From a virus: DNA of 37,267 nucleotides. A program made the translations under genes and the position numbers. The notes under the pieces were generated by a model. The model ran no database searches. It was not told the origin of the DNA and saw only the letters and a list, made by a program, of their open reading frames with translations. Below are positions 16,139-22,464 of the stretch, piece by piece. The stretch is taken from positions 1 through 37,267 of IMG/VR virus record IMGVR_UViG_3300022693_000766; one strand, 5' to 3'. Every line of letters starts with the position of its first letter. Position 1 is the first letter of the stretch.

Positions 16139-16660
16139 GGCTGATTTAATCAGTTAGGTTTCGCAGCCTACATAATATACAGAGTGAAAGAGTTTACACA
16201 TGTCGTTACTAACAAATTTTTCTCTGTAGGTTTATTAGACGCGATGACGACAGTTGTAAGCTCTTTTTTGTGCCTGTCGATAACCTTCCTGGTTAAACTG
16301 ATTTAGTGTTTATATGTGGTGGAGTTGATCGAAAAACCGGTCCGGTCGCGATGGAAGGCAGTTCTTAGCTAGTTCTGGTGTGTTCATCAAATGATTAGCT
16401 CCCCTTCATATAAACACTTCCTCAGATAGATGATATATCTTCCTTTCAGCTTTTCGATCCAGTTTATCGGTGTAACGAATGTTCGACTGGCTAGTTATCA
16501 AACTTTACCTATCGACGTAGGCTTATATAAAAATACTTGACGTTGGTAATAGAAGAGTAAAACAAGTATTGCTACAAATCTCAGCGGTGATCGATGAGGC
16601 TAATAGTGTGAAATACTCAATATTTTGGGTATAGGGCATACTATTATCTAACGGATTTAC
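16139..16660 (+). ncRNA. Candidate large structured non-coding RNA (about 520 nt)
   Basis: The stretch has no credible ORF in a genome otherwise packed with genes. It contains many long complementary arms. The main ones are: AAAGAGTTTACA with TGTAAGCTCTTT (16187-16198/16255-16266), continuing into TGTCGT/ACGACA (16201-16206/16247-16252); TAACC/GGTTA (16281-16295); AGTGTTTATATG with CATATAAACACT (16305-16316/16407-16418), backed by CTGA/TCAG; AATACTTG/CAAGTATT (16532-16539/16563-16570); and TAATAGTGTG with CATACTATTA (16601-16610/16637-16646) enclosing ATACTC/GGGTAT. A 9-bp crossing pair (16327-16335 with 16451-16459) would make a pseudoknot. A promoter precedes it and an HNH gene follows. I do not recognise a known RNA class. 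The 3' end is unknown. Confidence 0.6.
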
Positions 16661-16674
16661 AATAAGGCTAATAT

Positions 16675-17157
16675 ATGAAACATATAACTCAGGAATTAAT
16701 TAAAGAATTATTTACTTATAAACAAGGTAAATTGATTAGAAGAGTTGATAGAGGTAAAAGATATAAAGCTGGTGATATCGCTGGAAATACAGGTTTTAAT
16801 GGGTATAGACGAATTAGAATTAATGGAATTAGTTATTACACCCATCGATTAATTTGGTTATATCATTATGGTTACATGCCTAAATATCTCGATCATAAGT
16901 ACGGAAAGGAAATAGGTGATTATCTTTGGAATTTGAGGCCTAGTAGTCATTGTCAAAATATGGCCAATTCAAAGATGCCTAAAAACAACACATCAGGAAT
17001 AAAAGGAGTTTTCTTTAAACATGGCAGATGGCATGCAAGGATAACTCACGATCATGTTATTTATTATTTAGGCGGGTTTAAGAAAAAACGAGAAGCGGCC
17101 AGTATTGTTGCTAAAAAGAGAACAGAGCTACACGGCAAATTCGCCAATCACGGCTAG
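16675..17157 (+). CDS. HNH homing endonuclease with AP2 DNA-binding domain
   Basis: A 160-residue protein. Residues 57-98 hold the HNH nuclease core: H57 in 'THRLIW', D73-H74 in 'YLDHKYG', N86 in 'WNLRPS' and N95/N98 in 'CQNMAN'. Residues 108-155 ('SGIKGVFFKHGRWHARI', then 'YYLGGFKKKREAA') form an AP2-type DNA-binding domain. This pairing is typical of free-standing phage homing endonucleases, which spread by cutting DNA lacking them. Codon use is very AT-rich (many ATT/TTA/AAA codons) compared with neighbours, suggesting recent arrival. It sits directly behind the structured RNA region. The strand after 'DHK' lacks the usual Asn-Gly-Asp loop, but the key His and Asn residues are present. Confidence 0.85.
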   Translation: MKHITQELIKELFTYKQGKLIRRVDRGKRYKAGDIAGNTGFNGYRRIRINGISYYTHRLIWLYHYGYMPKYLDHKYGKEIGDYLWNLRPSSHCQNMANSKMPKNNTSGIKGVFFKHGRWHARITHDHVIYYLGGFKKKREAASIVAKKRTELHGKFANHG

Positions 17158-17191
17158 ATAGTGACCATTATATTTAAAAAGGAGAGATAAA

Positions 17192-17455
17192 GTGAGTTTA
17201 AGAAGCCACGAAAAGATATTAGAGGAATTGGAGGTTTACCTAGACCTTGATAATACCGAAGTTACAGAGCTTTGTGACGCTTTAAAGGTGGTAGCTTGGT
17301 GATCTGATTACTGTGTTAATAATGAATTAATTAACCATATTATGAACGAGTTGGAAGAGCAATTAACTATATATCAAGATCAATATACCATCGAGACAAA
17401 GATACATAAAACGCCAGACAAGGAATATAAAGAGTTAGTTTGGGTTGGTATTTAA
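17192..17455 (+). pseudogene. Small gene interrupted by one in-frame TGA
   Basis: From GTG 17192 (GGAGAG ribosome binding site) a frame reads 36 codons to TGA at 17300-17302, then stays open in the same frame for 50 more codons to TAA at 17453-17455. The first part is acidic and helical ('KILEELEVYLDLDNTEVTEL'). The second ('NELINHIMNELEEQLTIYQ') continues the same helical style, with an internal ATG at 17342. Possible explanations are a Trp-to-stop mutation after 'VVAW', two separate tiny genes, or readthrough. No family recognised. Confidence 0.5.
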
Positions 17456-17479
17456 TTTTAACCACCAGAGGATAGAAGA

Positions 17480-17668
17480 ATGAGTGAATTAGAGAAAACA
17501 ATCGCTGTTATTGGTATGAAAATTGGCGCTTTAGAAGGTTTGATAGAAGTTTTAATGGTTACGTTCAGTAATTTGTTGCCGCCAGCCTACCAAGAAGATT
17601 TAAAACGTATAGTTGTTGGGTATGAAAAAGCTGTTAATAAATTACAAAAAGAAATTAAAGACCAATGA
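17480..17668 (+). CDS. Hypothetical helical early protein
   Basis: A 62-residue amphipathic helical protein (about 12-30 hydrophobic: 'MKIGALEGLIEVLMVTFSNLL', with a C-terminal charged helix). It overlaps the start of the replication-type gene by ATGA and could be its small partner. No family recognised. Confidence 0.6.
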   Translation: MSELEKTIAVIGMKIGALEGLIEVLMVTFSNLLPPAYQEDLKRIVVGYEKAVNKLQKEIKDQ

Positions 17669-18141
17669 TAGACCTTAAAACCTGCCTAAGAGCTGAATTT
17701 ACCAAGGCTTATCAAATCCTACAAGCTGATAACAAAGACCTTAAACAACGCCTAAAGCAGTATGAGAGCGAACAATCAGACGATGAGAAAGAAAAGGACT
17801 TTCAAAAGTTCCTCACAATGTACGGTAAAAAGACCAATCAGAAGCAAGCAAAGGCGCTCTGGTTTCGATTAAGCAAAAAGAAAATAGCGAAAATATGGGA
17901 GAATTTACCTGGATACGTCAAAGAAACACCGGATAAAAACTTTCGAGTAACGCCAGATAAGTACCTAAGACACGAAAAGTTTGACGATGTATTTGAAACC
18001 GTCCAAGAGCTAAACAGGCCGAAAGGTGGGGCTAGAGAGATTAACCCAATGGCTAGCAGGTTGGATGAGTTAGCGAAAATAAGAGAGTCAAAAAGTAATT
18101 CGGAAGTACATGATTTAGTCGCAAGATTAAAGAAGCAATAA
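17665..18141 (+). CDS. Replication protein, DnaT/primosome-type C-terminal domain
   Basis: A 158-residue protein. Residues 10-45 form a coiled coil with a charged linker. Residues 46-108 follow the pattern of helicase-loader or replication-initiator C-terminal domains: 'FQKFLTMYGKK', 'QAKALWFRL', a helix, 'LPGYVKETPDKNFRVTPDKYL' and 'HEKFDD'. This resembles the 'FW..YP.K..K..A...W' through 'P.T.WLN...W' motif of phage and DnaT-like proteins. It is the only recognisable replication protein in the genome and would recruit the host helicase. It lacks the N-terminal origin-binding domain of full-length initiators. The last 36 bases are duplicated downstream. Confidence 0.6.
   Translation: MIDLKTCLRAEFTKAYQILQADNKDLKQRLKQYESEQSDDEKEKDFQKFLTMYGKKTNQKQAKALWFRLSKKKIAKIWENLPGYVKETPDKNFRVTPDKYLRHEKFDDVFETVQELNRPKGGAREINPMASRLDELAKIRESKSNSEVHDLVARLKKQ
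18106..18141 (+). repeat. 36-bp direct repeat, copy 1 (3' end of the replication gene)
   Basis: Bases 18106-18141 match 18355-18390 at 35 of 36 positions (A18130 in place of G18379). Copy 1 encodes the last 11 residues and stop of the DnaT-like protein. Confidence 0.9.
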
Positions 18142-18156
18142 CTAATGGAGAATGAA

Positions 18157-18318
18157 ATGAGTGATAAAATTATATTAGAAACAAAAGATCATCATGTTCG
18201 AATTAATGTCACGAAAGATAAGGAAGGTTTCCATTTTCATGATCCTGACGATAACGCTGAAATATGGATTTCTAACGAGAATATCAAAGAATTAATAGAT
18301 TTTCTTAAAGGTAGGTAA
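18157..18318 (+). CDS. Hypothetical small protein between duplicated gene ends
   Basis: A 53-residue protein behind a TGGAG ribosome binding site. It is acidic and probably a small beta fold with a final helix ('HVRINVTKDKEGFHFH', 'ENIKELIDFLKG'). It lies wholly between the two 36-bp repeats. Its stop is followed by TAATTTTAACCACC, also present after the stop at 17453-17466. This suggests it was inserted as a cassette. Confidence 0.6.
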   Translation: MSDKIILETKDHHVRINVTKDKEGFHFHDPDDNAEIWISNENIKELIDFLKGR

Positions 18319-18354
18319 TTTTAACCACCGGATCGCACTAACTCAACGGTTAAC

Positions 18355-18390
18355 GTACATGATTTAGTCGCAAGATTGAAGAAGCAATAA
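18355..18390 (+). repeat. 36-bp direct repeat, copy 2 (orphan gene end)
   Basis: This is a second copy of the replication gene's final codons and stop, with one substitution. It stands in an otherwise non-coding stretch and has no start codon of its own. It marks a duplication or an insertion event at the gene end. Confidence 0.88.
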
Positions 18391-18411
18391 ACGCAGATAG
18401 GAGAATAAAGA

Positions 18412-18585
18412 ATGTTAAAAGTAAATATTCCACAGATCAATTTTGATAAGCAAAAAATACCTGTTTGTCTCAGTGATGGAGAGCAGAAGGATTTAAGGCG
18501 GCTTGTTGGTGCGGCTATTGATGGCAGAGCGCCAAAAGTATCCATAATTAAGCTTATTAATTTACGCCATAGACTAGCTAAGTAA
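18412..18585 (+). CDS. Hypothetical early protein
   Basis: A 57-residue protein with an AGGAGAATAAAG leader, similar to leaders at 21964 and 22155. The sequence reads as a beta start ('MLKVNIPQINFDKQKIPVCL') followed by a basic helical end ('IKLINLRHRLAK'). No family recognised; it belongs to the run of tiny early genes. Confidence 0.6.
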   Translation: MLKVNIPQINFDKQKIPVCLSDGEQKDLRRLVGAAIDGRAPKVSIIKLINLRHRLAK

Positions 18586-18602
18586 TTTAGGAGATAGAGA
18601 AG

Positions 18603-18785
18603 ATGAAAACAAATATAACTAACGACGAAATATTAGCCTTTATCGAAGAAAGCATCCATAACGATGTTGAATCCTTTATTAATGATATTGGTTATTTACT
18701 GATACCAGACGATCCAAGACTGAACGATGAAGCCTTATGCAACCTAAAGAAAAGGTTTAGAAAGCATTTTAACCAAGAGGAATAG
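18603..18785 (+). CDS. Hypothetical acidic early protein
   Basis: A 60-residue acidic helical protein ('DEILAFIEESIHNDVESFI', then 'EALCNLKKRFRKHFNQ'). Small acidic helical proteins in phage early regions often mimic nucleic acid or inhibit host factors, but nothing here proves that. Good ribosome binding site (AGGAGATAGAG). Confidence 0.6.
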   Translation: MKTNITNDEILAFIEESIHNDVESFINDIGYLLIPDDPRLNDEALCNLKKRFRKHFNQEE

Positions 18786-18789
18786 AACA

Positions 18790-19005
18790 ATGAAAGAATG
18801 CCAAAAATGCGGATATAACAAAGGCAAGAAAAATCATAGCTGTATAGCTGTTTTAAACACAAAGCTTAAAAACTCAGTCCCCATAAATAAGCTACAAGAG
18901 TTAATACAAGCAGACTTAATAGCTAGAACTATATGCGGTCAAAGCACTAAAGTAATAAAAGTTAGCAAGATTCAAAAATTAATTGACGAGAACAGTAATG
19001 ACTAG
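18790..19005 (+). CDS. Small zinc-ribbon-like protein
   Basis: A 71-residue protein. 'CQKCGYNKGKKNHSC' at residues 4-18 provides Cys-x2-Cys and His-x-Cys ligands for a zinc knuckle. A helical region follows and ends in 'KVSKIQKLIDE'. Probably a nucleic-acid or protein-binding early factor. Its 3' end overlaps the next gene by eight bases. Confidence 0.6.
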   Translation: MKECQKCGYNKGKKNHSCIAVLNTKLKNSVPINKLQELIQADLIARTICGQSTKVIKVSKIQKLIDENSND

Positions 19006-19228
19006 GCTATCAGGCTATCTCATAGTCCTATTCTTCTTCGGTTTATTCCTAGCCCTAGTATCAACGCTAGAACCCTGGATAGATGAGACATTCAGAGAAG
19101 AGAAAATAGATATTGAATCAGATATCGAGAAATGCGGGAAATACCCACCACTACCAAGAGGTGTTAGCGGGATTCTCTATTGCAAATGTAACGATAAGAT
19201 AAGCCAGTTACCCGGTAAGTGTCGATGA
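18998..19228 (+). CDS. Small membrane-anchored protein with C-terminal Cys residues
   Basis: A 76-residue protein from ATG 18998 (chosen over the upstream start because it keeps an eight-base overlap and gives a clean N-terminus). One membrane span near residues 7-24 ('YLIVLFFFGLFLALVSTL') is followed by an acidic segment and a Cys-containing tail ('CGKYPPLPRG', 'LYCKCNDK') likely exposed in the periplasm. ATGA overlap with the methyltransferase. Confidence 0.6.
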   Translation: MTRLSGYLIVLFFFGLFLALVSTLEPWIDETFREEKIDIESDIEKCGKYPPLPRGVSGILYCKCNDKISQLPGKCR

Positions 19229-19839
19229 TTGAATTATTAAACGTAGATTGTATGTCGTACATGAAAACCCTAAAAGATAATGAATTCGACCTAGCAATTG
19301 TCGATCCGCCTTATGGAATAACAACGTGGAGCGCATCGGGTAATCATTCAATATCAAAAGAAGAGATCGACAAGCTGAAAAATTGGGATAATTTACCCGA
19401 TCAAAAGTATTTCGATGAATTGTTTAGAGTCTCAAAAGCTGCAATAGTTTGGGGCGGTAATCATTTCTTTGATTATTTAGGCAAGGCGACAACGGTTATT
19501 ATTTGGGATAAGAAAAACAGAAACTGTCATTTCTCAGATGCAGAGATAGCTTGGACTAACATCAAAAAAGGAAAAGTAACCGTATTTGACGAATATATAA
19601 AAGAATCAAACGGGAAAATACACCCAACACAAAAACCGGTTTGCTTGTATGAATGGTTATTAAATAAGTACTCAAAAGTAGGTGAGCGCATTTTAGACAC
19701 CCATTTGGGTTCAGGTAGTAGCGCCATAGCAGCCCACTATTACGGCGTTGACTTTGTTGGGTGTGAACTAGATAAAAGCTATTTTGAAGCGGCTCAAGCA
19801 AGGTTTAACGATGCTACTCGGCAAAAGGCACTATTCTAA
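19225..19839 (+). CDS. DNA adenine/cytosine-N4 methyltransferase, beta order
   Basis: A 204-residue protein from ATG 19225, which overlaps the upstream stop. Motif IV DPPYG is at residues 27-31, HPTQKP at 133-138, and motif I (S-adenosylmethionine binding) appears late as 'LDTHLGSGSSAIA' near 157-169. This is the beta-class order and points to N6-adenine or N4-cytosine methylation. It is short and has little room for a target-recognition domain. No restriction partner is nearby, so it is probably a solitary methylase that protects phage DNA. In motif I the usual Phe is replaced by His-Leu, a variant I regard as common in phage methylases. Confidence 0.9.
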   Translation: MIELLNVDCMSYMKTLKDNEFDLAIVDPPYGITTWSASGNHSISKEEIDKLKNWDNLPDQKYFDELFRVSKAAIVWGGNHFFDYLGKATTVIIWDKKNRNCHFSDAEIAWTNIKKGKVTVFDEYIKESNGKIHPTQKPVCLYEWLLNKYSKVGERILDTHLGSGSSAIAAHYYGVDFVGCELDKSYFEAAQARFNDATRQKALF

Positions 19840-19901
19840 TGACTGAATCAAAAGCAATAGTTTTGTCGATCGCAGAAGATCATCAGCCAGGGTTGTTTTA
19901 A
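19839..19901 (+). CDS. Possible 20-residue micro-protein
   Basis: A short ORF overlapping the methyltransferase stop (TAATG). It ends with 'HQPGLF' before a gap containing the next promoter. The overlap suggests coupled translation. Reality is uncertain because of its length. Confidence 0.3.
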   Translation: MTESKAIVLSIAEDHQPGLF

Positions 19902-19929
19902 CTTATTTAACCTATTTCATCGAAAGCAC

Positions 19930-19962
19930 TTGTCTTATTAACAGTTATAAACTATTATAAAC
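19930..19962 (+). promoter_or_regulatory. Candidate promoter with repeated operator-like sites
   Basis: TTGTCT (19930-19935) and TATTAT (19953-19958) are spaced by 17 bases. Across the -10 lie two identical TTATAAAC sequences at 19945-19952 and 19955-19962, one helical turn apart. This is the arrangement expected for a cooperative ribbon-helix-helix dimer pair, and the next gene encodes such a protein. Confidence 0.42.
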
Positions 19963-19987
19963 ACTCAAATCAACGGAAGGCCACACA

Positions 19988-20122
19988 ATGAAAGAAGTTA
20001 AAGCATATAACCTAGATAAAAAAGTTATAGAAAAGGTTAAAAAGAACGCAGAGAAACAAGGCCGGTCAAACTCAGATGTTGCCAATAGAGCTTTGGCTGA
20101 GCAGCTAAAGGTGAAAATCTAA
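19988..20122 (+). CDS. CopG/Arc-type ribbon-helix-helix regulator
   Basis: A 44-residue protein that covers almost exactly one ribbon-helix-helix domain: strand 'KEVKAYNLDKK', helix 'VIEKVKKNAEKQG', turn with 'RSNSD' and helix 'VANRALAEQL'. Such dimers bind tandem operators. The tandem TTATAAAC sites just upstream suggest autoregulation of this operon, which leads to RecT. GGAAGG ribosome binding site; TAATG overlap with the next gene. Confidence 0.75.
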   Translation: MKEVKAYNLDKKVIEKVKKNAEKQGRSNSDVANRALAEQLKVKI

Positions 20123-20337
20123 TGAATGACACAATCGCAATAACCATCCTAGTGCCACACAAAGATATCTCGATAGATGCCAGTGTAAAGCATTATCCAG
20201 AATTAGCCGACGAACCAGAGTGGTATCACGCAGAAATTGAAGAGGTTGAGGTTGAAGGCTTGAAATATAAAGTCATTGATTACGATGTCATCGACACTGA
20301 AAACCTAGCCGTTGAACGATATAAGGAAAACCAATGA
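20122..20337 (+). CDS. Hypothetical early protein
   Basis: A 71-residue acidic protein with alternating hydrophobic strands ('IAITILVPHKDISIDASVK', 'YKVIDYDVIDTENLA'). It overlaps both neighbours. No family recognised; it lies in the operon leading to RecT. Confidence 0.6.
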   Translation: MNDTIAITILVPHKDISIDASVKHYPELADEPEWYHAEIEEVEVEGLKYKVIDYDVIDTENLAVERYKENQ

Positions 20338-20435
20338 AAAGACTTCCAATTAAAGAACGAATAGAGGCTTTGTGCTGGTGTCTAGGATTTATCGCAGCAA
20401 TGGCACTAAACGCAATTGTTGAGGTATACGCATGA
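20334..20435 (+). CDS. Tiny putative membrane peptide
   Basis: A 33-residue protein with a basic start and one short hydrophobic segment ('CWCLGFIAAMALNAIVEVYA'). It overlaps the preceding stop (ATGA) and the next start (ATGA), so it is part of the coupled chain. Function unknown. Confidence 0.5.
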   Translation: MKRLPIKERIEALCWCLGFIAAMALNAIVEVYA

Positions 20436-20584
20436 AAGAGTTAAAGCAGCATCAAATCGCATTCCTTCAAGCTTGGGATAAATTCAACTATTCTGACGAG
20501 CAAGCGCAAATCAAAGCAGAAGAAGCGGATTTAAACTATATCGACCTAGCTATACTTAAAAGCGAATTATTGGAGATCAATTAA
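20432..20584 (+). CDS. Hypothetical helical protein preceding RecT
   Basis: A 50-residue helical acidic protein ('HQIAFLQAWDKFNYSDEQA'). Its stop touches the RecT start, with the ribosome binding site of RecT inside its last codons. It may assist RecT or simply couple translation. Confidence 0.58.
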   Translation: MKELKQHQIAFLQAWDKFNYSDEQAQIKAEEADLNYIDLAILKSELLEIN

Positions 20585-21634
20585 ATGAACGCTGAAAAAG
20601 AAGAATCAACCGAGTTAGCGCCAATCAATAATACTCAAGTCTTAGAGCTTGTAAAAGGTGACTTTGCTAGCGTATCAATTGACCAAAAGATAACCTGGAA
20701 AAAAGAATTAAACTTCGCTATCCAGTTATTAGGTAAAAACAAATACCTGGACGATACAGCATGGGCAAACCCTCAGAGCTTAAAGAACGCCATTATCAAT
20801 GTTTCAGCGATTGGTATCAGCCTTAACCCAGCCTTAAAACATGCCTACTTAGTGCCAAGAAGCCCAGGACCAAAGCAGCCAACAGCGATTTGTTTGGATA
20901 TTTCTTATATGGGCTTATTACATTTAGCTTGTATGAGTGGGTCAATCATGTGGGGTCAGGCTAAGATTGTCCGAGGTAATGACACATACATGAGCCAGGG
21001 CATCGACAAAGCGCCAAAGCATGAGTTTAACGCCTTTGGAGACAGAGGGGCTATCGTTGGGGTCTATTGTACGGTAAAAACGTGTGATGGCGATTACTTA
21101 ACGGAAGAGATGAGCCTAGACGCTGTTTACGACATTAGAAACCGATCAATGGCTTATAAGAAGAATTCCGGACCCTGGTTAACTGATCCAGAACAGATGA
21201 TTAGAAAAACAGTCGTTAAGCGAGCCTCAAGTTATTGGCCCAAAGTGGATAGACTAGATACAGCGGTTCACATGCTTAACCTTGAAAACGAAGAAGGGAT
21301 TGATTTTGACAACGATAGACCAGCAGGAAAAAGCGGAAACTGGAAGAAAGGAATGAACCCAGACGCCCTACCATCGGCATTAAGAGAAGTCTTTTTTACA
21401 ATGTATGAATTGTATGAGATGGAAGATTTGCAAGCGTTAAGCGAGATGTTCGGACAGTTCGGAATGATTGAAGAACAGTCAGCAGTTTGGAAGTGTTTTG
21501 CATCAGATGAAAGAACAAAGATAACCAAATTTGCAAAGAGTGAAGATTACACAGAAACCGTCAATCCAGAAAAAGTTGATTACTTAGCTGGCGAAGAGTT
21601 AGAGAAATTCCTTAATACATTCAGCAATCAATAG
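20585..21634 (+). CDS. recT: RecT-family single-strand annealing recombinase
   Basis: A 349-residue protein. The core carries RecT hallmarks: 'AIGISLNPALKHAYLVPR' (75-92), 'CLDISYMGLLHLA' (103-115), a central beta region with 'GAIVGVYCTVKT', and 'DPEQMIRKTVVKRASSYWP'. RecT proteins anneal complementary single strands for phage recombination and repair. They are usually paired with an exonuclease, which I do not find here. The C-terminal 100 residues are an acidic extension, making it longer than the roughly 270-residue prototype. It lies in an operon of tiny genes, upstream of an HNH nuclease and RusA that may act in the same pathway. Confidence 0.92.
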   Translation: MNAEKEESTELAPINNTQVLELVKGDFASVSIDQKITWKKELNFAIQLLGKNKYLDDTAWANPQSLKNAIINVSAIGISLNPALKHAYLVPRSPGPKQPTAICLDISYMGLLHLACMSGSIMWGQAKIVRGNDTYMSQGIDKAPKHEFNAFGDRGAIVGVYCTVKTCDGDYLTEEMSLDAVYDIRNRSMAYKKNSGPWLTDPEQMIRKTVVKRASSYWPKVDRLDTAVHMLNLENEEGIDFDNDRPAGKSGNWKKGMNPDALPSALREVFFTMYELYEMEDLQALSEMFGQFGMIEEQSAVWKCFASDERTKITKFAKSEDYTETVNPEKVDYLAGEELEKFLNTFSNQ

Positions 21635-21642
21635 GCAGGTCA

Positions 21643-21816
21643 ATGGATACTAACGAACTTGAAGAAATAGCATACACAATGGCAGAAGCCTTTGAAAACA
21701 ACACAAACATGAAGGATGATATCAATGAAGTTTTAGATCAACTTCCTCATGCTGAAAGACGAATACTTAACGCCATGTGGCAAGCAATCCACGCATACAA
21801 CGATACAAAAGGGTAA
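21643..21816 (+). CDS. Hypothetical protein after RecT
   Basis: A 57-residue acidic helical protein ('ELEEIAYTMAEAFENNTN', 'ERRILNAMWQAIHAY'). It starts nine bases after the RecT stop with AGGCAGG upstream. No family recognised; possible recombination accessory by position. Confidence 0.58.
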   Translation: MDTNELEEIAYTMAEAFENNTNMKDDINEVLDQLPHAERRILNAMWQAIHAYNDTKG

Positions 21817-21820
21817 AGAC

Positions 21821-21973
21821 ATGAATAAAGATGATCTAGAAACACTAAAGAACGAAGCTAAATGGATGAGCCAATCAACGCTCGAATACAAAAATGTCTT
21901 GATAGCTTTGGAGGTCATTTACAAGATGGGCCAAGAGTCGGCAGAAAGAAAATCACGTTTACCAGGAGAATAA
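21821..21973 (+). CDS. Hypothetical helical early protein
   Basis: A 50-residue protein from ATG 21821, chosen because upstream sequence in this frame lies within the previous gene. Helical, with 'DLETLKNEAKWMSQSTLEY'. It ends in GGAGAATAA, so the ribosome binding site for the next gene lies in its last codons. Confidence 0.55.
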   Translation: MNKDDLETLKNEAKWMSQSTLEYKNVLIALEVIYKMGQESAERKSRLPGE

Positions 21974-21976
21974 GAA

Positions 21977-22147
21977 ATGAAAGTCAGACAAATGATACTT
22001 TTAGCAATGGCAACACATACGCCAATGTTAGCAGAGGCAGCACTAATTCAACATAGTCAAGGTATGAACGGCACAAAAAACGGGCATCGGTCTATGTTCA
22101 AGCAGAATCGAAGGGCGCAAATTAAACGAAATAAGCGCAACAAATAA
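21977..22147 (+). CDS. Small protein with very basic C-terminal tail
   Basis: A 56-residue protein. The first half is hydrophobic and Met-rich. The second ends in an Arg/Lys/Asn tail ('KQNRRAQIKRNKRNK') resembling RNA-binding arginine-rich peptides. In lambdoid phages short arginine-rich proteins such as N act in antitermination, but no boxB-like site was identified here. Behind a GGAGAATAAG leader. Confidence 0.55.
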   Translation: MKVRQMILLAMATHTPMLAEAALIQHSQGMNGTKNGHRSMFKQNRRAQIKRNKRNK

Positions 22148-22169
22148 CCCACAACAGGAGAATAAGAAA

Positions 22170-22448
22170 ATGAACGAAGCAATACAAGCAACAGGAATGG
22201 TCGAAACTTCTGAGGATAAACACACCTCATTAAATAGAGCCATAAAAGACATTCAAAACGTCTTAGACCAAGTTAACGCCATAAAAAGAAGGGTTAGCGG
22301 TGAAGATGGTCCACCAATAGCGGAGGTGGAAAAGATTCGAGATACCACAACACTTCTCGAAGTTCTTAACAGTGGCAGCACTAGGATTAACGATACGGTC
22401 AGCCAAATCCATCAATCATTAAAAGAGTTAGAAGAGGCGCTTTTTTAA
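22170..22448 (+). CDS. Hypothetical coiled-coil protein
   Basis: A 92-residue protein with two helices separated by a Gly/Pro turn ('SGEDGPPIAEVEK'). The C-terminal helix is acidic ('HQSLKELEEALF'). The leader GGAGAATAAGAAA is nearly the same as the one before the previous gene. It is the last gene before a structured intergenic region. Confidence 0.6.
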   Translation: MNEAIQATGMVETSEDKHTSLNRAIKDIQNVLDQVNAIKRRVSGEDGPPIAEVEKIRDTTTLLEVLNSGSTRINDTVSQIHQSLKELEEALF

Positions 22449-22464
22449 CAACCAAATAACCCAC

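Noticed and set aside
16178-16228. TACAGAG/CTCTGTA 7-bp stem in the structured region
   Set aside because: It competes with the longer 12-plus-6-bp hairpin 16187-16266, which explains the same bases better; kept only as a possible alternative fold.
16125-16674. Group I or group II intron around the HNH gene
   Set aside because: I could not find a conserved P7/P3 core, domain V or flanking exons of one gene on both sides; neighbouring ORFs do not join.
16139-17157. HEARO/omega-RNA with an IscB-type nuclease
   Set aside because: The HNH protein is only 160 residues, lacks RuvC motifs and has an AP2 domain, so it is a homing endonuclease rather than IscB.
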